The notes under the pieces: model-generated
Databases searched by the model: none
What the model was told of the DNA's origin: nothing
The model's input: the letters and a program-made list of their open reading frames with translations, nothing else
Origin: Oscillospiraceae bacterium
Lineage (GTDB): Bacteria > Bacillota > Clostridia > Oscillospirales > Oscillospiraceae
Assembly (NCBI GenBank): GCA_016290695.1
Contig: JAEEUX010000100.1
Span: 1-8,552 of the forward strand
Direction: 5' to 3'
DNA length: 8,552 nucleotides
Shown here: positions 7,120-8,552 of the stretch, piece by piece
Numbering within the stretch: the first letter of the stretch is position 1
Layout of the letters: each line of letters opens with the position of its first letter
Made by a program: the position numbers and the translations under genes

Positions 7120-7148
7120 ATTCTACTTTCAGCCCTTTGGCTTGTCAA
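7120..7148 (-). promoter_or_regulatory. Sigma-A promoter of gltX
   Basis: On the minus strand a perfect -35 TTGACA (7148-7143) is followed after exactly 17 bp by TAGAAT (7125-7120), five of six -10 bases. Initiation near 7113 gives a leader of about 50 nt. The spacer holds AGCC-AAAG-GGCT, a short inverted repeat (7142-7131), which could bend or bind a regulator; nothing supports a particular one. Confidence 0.85.
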
Positions 7149-7180
7149 GGCTAAATATTCCGATACTTATCTCGAAATGA

Positions 7181-7195
7181 ACAATTTAATATTGT
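7181..7195. promoter_or_regulatory. Short inverted repeat overlapping the aminotransferase -35
   Basis: ACAAT (7181-7185) and ATTGT (7191-7195) form an inverted repeat with a 5-bp centre, and the right arm overlaps the predicted -35 of the rightward gene. A second wider pair, TCCGAT (7159-7164) and ATCGGA (7200-7205), encloses it. Such symmetry could be an operator, but short AT-rich repeats arise easily by chance. No known regulator consensus was recognised. Confidence 0.22.
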
Positions 7196-7220
7196 AATAA
7201 TCGGATAGAAGTGCTAAAAT
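7192..7220 (+). promoter_or_regulatory. Sigma-A promoter of the aminotransferase gene, extended -10
   Basis: TTGTAA (7192-7197) is separated by 17 bp from TAAAAT (7215-7220), and TG at 7212-7213 makes an extended -10. Four of six -35 bases and five of six -10 bases match consensus. Initiation near 7227 would give a leader of about 78 nt. The promoter points away from the gltX promoter; their -35 elements are 43 bp apart. Confidence 0.6.
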
Positions 7221-7304
7221 ATTTGATTAAGATGGGTATATTGTAGTTACACTTACGCCCTTTAAGTTTCGATCAGATTTTAAAATTCGTTAGGAGATAA
7301 AACG

Positions 7305-8495
7305 ATGATTTCCGATAGAATGAAAAAGCTCGCTGCGGGCAATTCTGCCATCAGAGCTATGTTTGAAGAGGGTAAACGCCTTGCCGGTATTTACGGCGCC
7401 GAAAACGTATATGATTTCAGCCTCGGCAACCCCAATTTTCCCGCGCCGAAGCAGATAAACGAAACGATCAAGGCTCTTCTTGACGAGAAGGAAAGCACAT
7501 ATCTTCACGGCTATATGTCCAACGCCGGCTTTGAGGAAGCGCGGGAGCTTGTCGCCGCGTCTCTCAACAGGCGCTTCGGCACGGCCTTCGGCGTAAACAA
7601 CATTCTTATGACAGTCGGCGCTGCGGGTGGTCTTAACGTCGCGCTCTGCACGCTGCTGGACCCCGGCGACGAGGGTCTCACTGTCTCGCCCTATTTTGTC
7701 GAGTACGGAAACTATGTAAGTAACTTTTCGGCTAAGCTCATCGCTGTTCCAGCCGATGAAAAGACCTTTCAGCCGGACGCTGATAAGCTCGCCGCCGCAG
7801 TTACCGCCAAGACAAAGGCAGTTATCCTCAATAACCCCAATAACCCCACCGGCGTAGTATATTCCGAGGAAACGATAAAGAAGCTTGCCGCCGCTCTGGA
7901 AGCTAAGCAAAAGGAGCTCGGCACGAGCATTTACATTATTTCCGACGAACCTTACCGCGAGCTTGTCTACGATGGAGCCGTCGTTCCGTATATCACGAAG
8001 TATTACCGCAACACTATTGTAGCATATTCGTGGTCGAAATCCCTGTCGCTTCCCGGCGAAAGAATCGGCTATCTTGTTCTTCCGGACGAAATGGACGACG
8101 CCGAGCTTGTTATAAGCGCCGCCTCCATATCAAACCGCATCCTCGGCTTCGTCAACGCGCCGAGTCTCATGCAGCTTGCCGCGGCGCGCTGCATAGATTG
8201 CAGCGTGGATATTGAGGCCTACGACAATAACCGTAAGCTTCTCTATAACGGCCTCAGAGAACTTGGCTTTGAATGCGCCAAGCCCGAGGGAGCTTTTTAT
8301 CTTTGGGTCAGGAGTCCGGAACCTGACGAGAAAAAATTCGTCGAAAAGGCAAAGGCACATAATATTCTTTTCGTTCAGGGCTCGTCTTTTGCCTGCCCCG
8401 GATATGTGCGCCTGGCCTACTGTGTGTCCGAGGCGACGATAAAGAACTCAATGCCCGCGTTTGCGGCTCTTGCCAGGGAATACGGCTTGGGCTAA
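7305..8495 (+). CDS. PLP-dependent aminotransferase, class I/II fold
   Basis: A fold-type I aminotransferase of 396 aa, full length and probably cytoplasmic. It should move an amino group between an amino acid and a 2-oxo acid through pyridoxal phosphate; the substrate cannot be named from sequence alone. The N-terminal substrate region contains YDFSLGNPNFPAP (36-48). NNPNNPTG (176-183) provides the conserved Asn180, ISDEPYREL (212-220) provides Asp214 for the pyridine nitrogen and Tyr217, and SWSKSLSLPGERIGYL (242-257) provides the Schiff-base Lys245. Arg369 in YVRLAYC is the expected carboxylate-binding Arg. These make it catalytically intact and AspB-like in general layout. The start is set by TAGGAG (7291-7296), 8 nt before the ATG at 7305; an in-frame ATG at 7320 lacks such spacing. 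It is divergent from gltX, with its own promoter, and is followed at once by a hairpin. No biosynthetic partner gene is visible that would reveal its pathway. Confidence 0.93.
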   Translation: MISDRMKKLAAGNSAIRAMFEEGKRLAGIYGAENVYDFSLGNPNFPAPKQINETIKALLDEKESTYLHGYMSNAGFEEARELVAASLNRRFGTAFGVNNILMTVGAAGGLNVALCTLLDPGDEGLTVSPYFVEYGNYVSNFSAKLIAVPADEKTFQPDADKLAAAVTAKTKAVILNNPNNPTGVVYSEETIKKLAAALEAKQKELGTSIYIISDEPYRELVYDGAVVPYITKYYRNTIVAYSWSKSLSLPGERIGYLVLPDEMDDAELVISAASISNRILGFVNAPSLMQLAAARCIDCSVDIEAYDNNRKLLYNGLRELGFECAKPEGAFYLWVRSPEPDEKKFVEKAKAHNILFVQGSSFACPGYVRLAYCVSEATIKNSMPAFAALAREYGLG

Positions 8496-8497
8496 AA

Positions 8498-8520
8498 CGG
8501 TATTGCCTAAGGCAACACCG
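8498..8520 (+). terminator. Hairpin after the aminotransferase gene
   Basis: CGGT-A-TTGCC (8498-8507) pairs with GGCAA-C-ACCG (8511-8520) around a TAA loop, nine pairs with one A-C mismatch. It starts 2 bp after the stop codon (8493-8495). No T-tract follows, which is unlike a standard intrinsic terminator. It may be the first part of a longer structured element that continues past the window end. Confidence 0.5.
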
Positions 8521-8528
8521 CATAATTC

Positions 8529-8547
8529 CGGCGCATAGATTGCGCCG
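8529..8547. repeat. Second hairpin, possible part of a dispersed palindromic repeat
   Basis: CGGCGC (8529-8534) and GCGCCG (8542-8547) form a perfect six-pair GC-rich stem with a 7-nt loop. It lies 8 bp after the previous hairpin, and the window ends 5 bases later. Two stems back to back after a gene resemble REP-like intergenic elements or a tandem terminator. Only one copy is visible, so repeat status is unproven. Confidence 0.35.
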
Positions 8548-8552
8548 TCAGA

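Noticed and set aside
7221..7304. A riboswitch in the aminotransferase leader
   Set aside because: The roughly 78-nt leader shows no strong nested stems and no recognisable aptamer motif; it appears to be plain AT-rich leader.
7290..7910. A 206-codon minus-strand open frame opposite the aminotransferase
   Set aside because: It covers the aminotransferase start and its PLP-site motifs on the other strand and has no domain of its own; it is a shadow frame.
1..8552. A defence system, mobile element or CRISPR array
   Set aside because: No spaced direct repeats, transposase, integrase, nuclease or toxin-antitoxin pair is visible on either strand; all large genes are chromosomal families.

Overview
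The window looks like chromosomal DNA of an endospore-forming Clostridia-type Firmicute, possibly Oscillospiraceae-like, although the genus cannot be read from the sequence. The evidence is a YpeB spore-germination protein, a tepA-ftsK/spoIIIE pair arranged as in Bacillus, purine-rich Shine-Dalgarno sequences, consensus sigma-A promoters and a candidate forespore promoter. Base composition is roughly balanced. I see no phage, transposon, CRISPR, tRNA or rRNA signature, and all six genes are chromosomal families with intact key residues.

Layout: tepA (+, 5' end cut by the window edge) and ftsK/spoIIIE (+) run rightward. A strong extended -10 promoter overlaps the tepA stop codon, so ftsK can be transcribed alone. 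ftsK ends at a hairpin terminator shared with a convergent leftward operon. Read in its own direction, that operon is gltX (glutamyl-tRNA synthetase), then a small lipoprotein of unknown function, then ypeB. A near-consensus promoter lies upstream of gltX. A divergent PLP-dependent aminotransferase gene (+) starts on the far side of a 240-bp AT-rich intergenic region that holds back-to-back promoters. The window ends with two consecutive hairpins after the aminotransferase.

How it may work: TepA and FtsK are membrane-associated or envelope proteins, and FtsK pumps DNA through the division or sporulation septum. GltX is vegetative and essential. YpeB is needed only in the spore, yet it sits at the end of the gltX operon. 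The 72-bp gap before ypeB seems to resolve this. A long hairpin buries the ypeB Shine-Dalgarno in any message coming from gltX. A sigma-F/sigma-G-like promoter lies inside the 5' half of that hairpin and would start transcripts in the loop, leaving the Shine-Dalgarno free. A smaller Shine-Dalgarno hairpin, with the gltX stop codon in its loop, precedes the lipoprotein and suggests translational coupling. These leader arrangements are the most notable features here; the genes themselves are mostly conventional.
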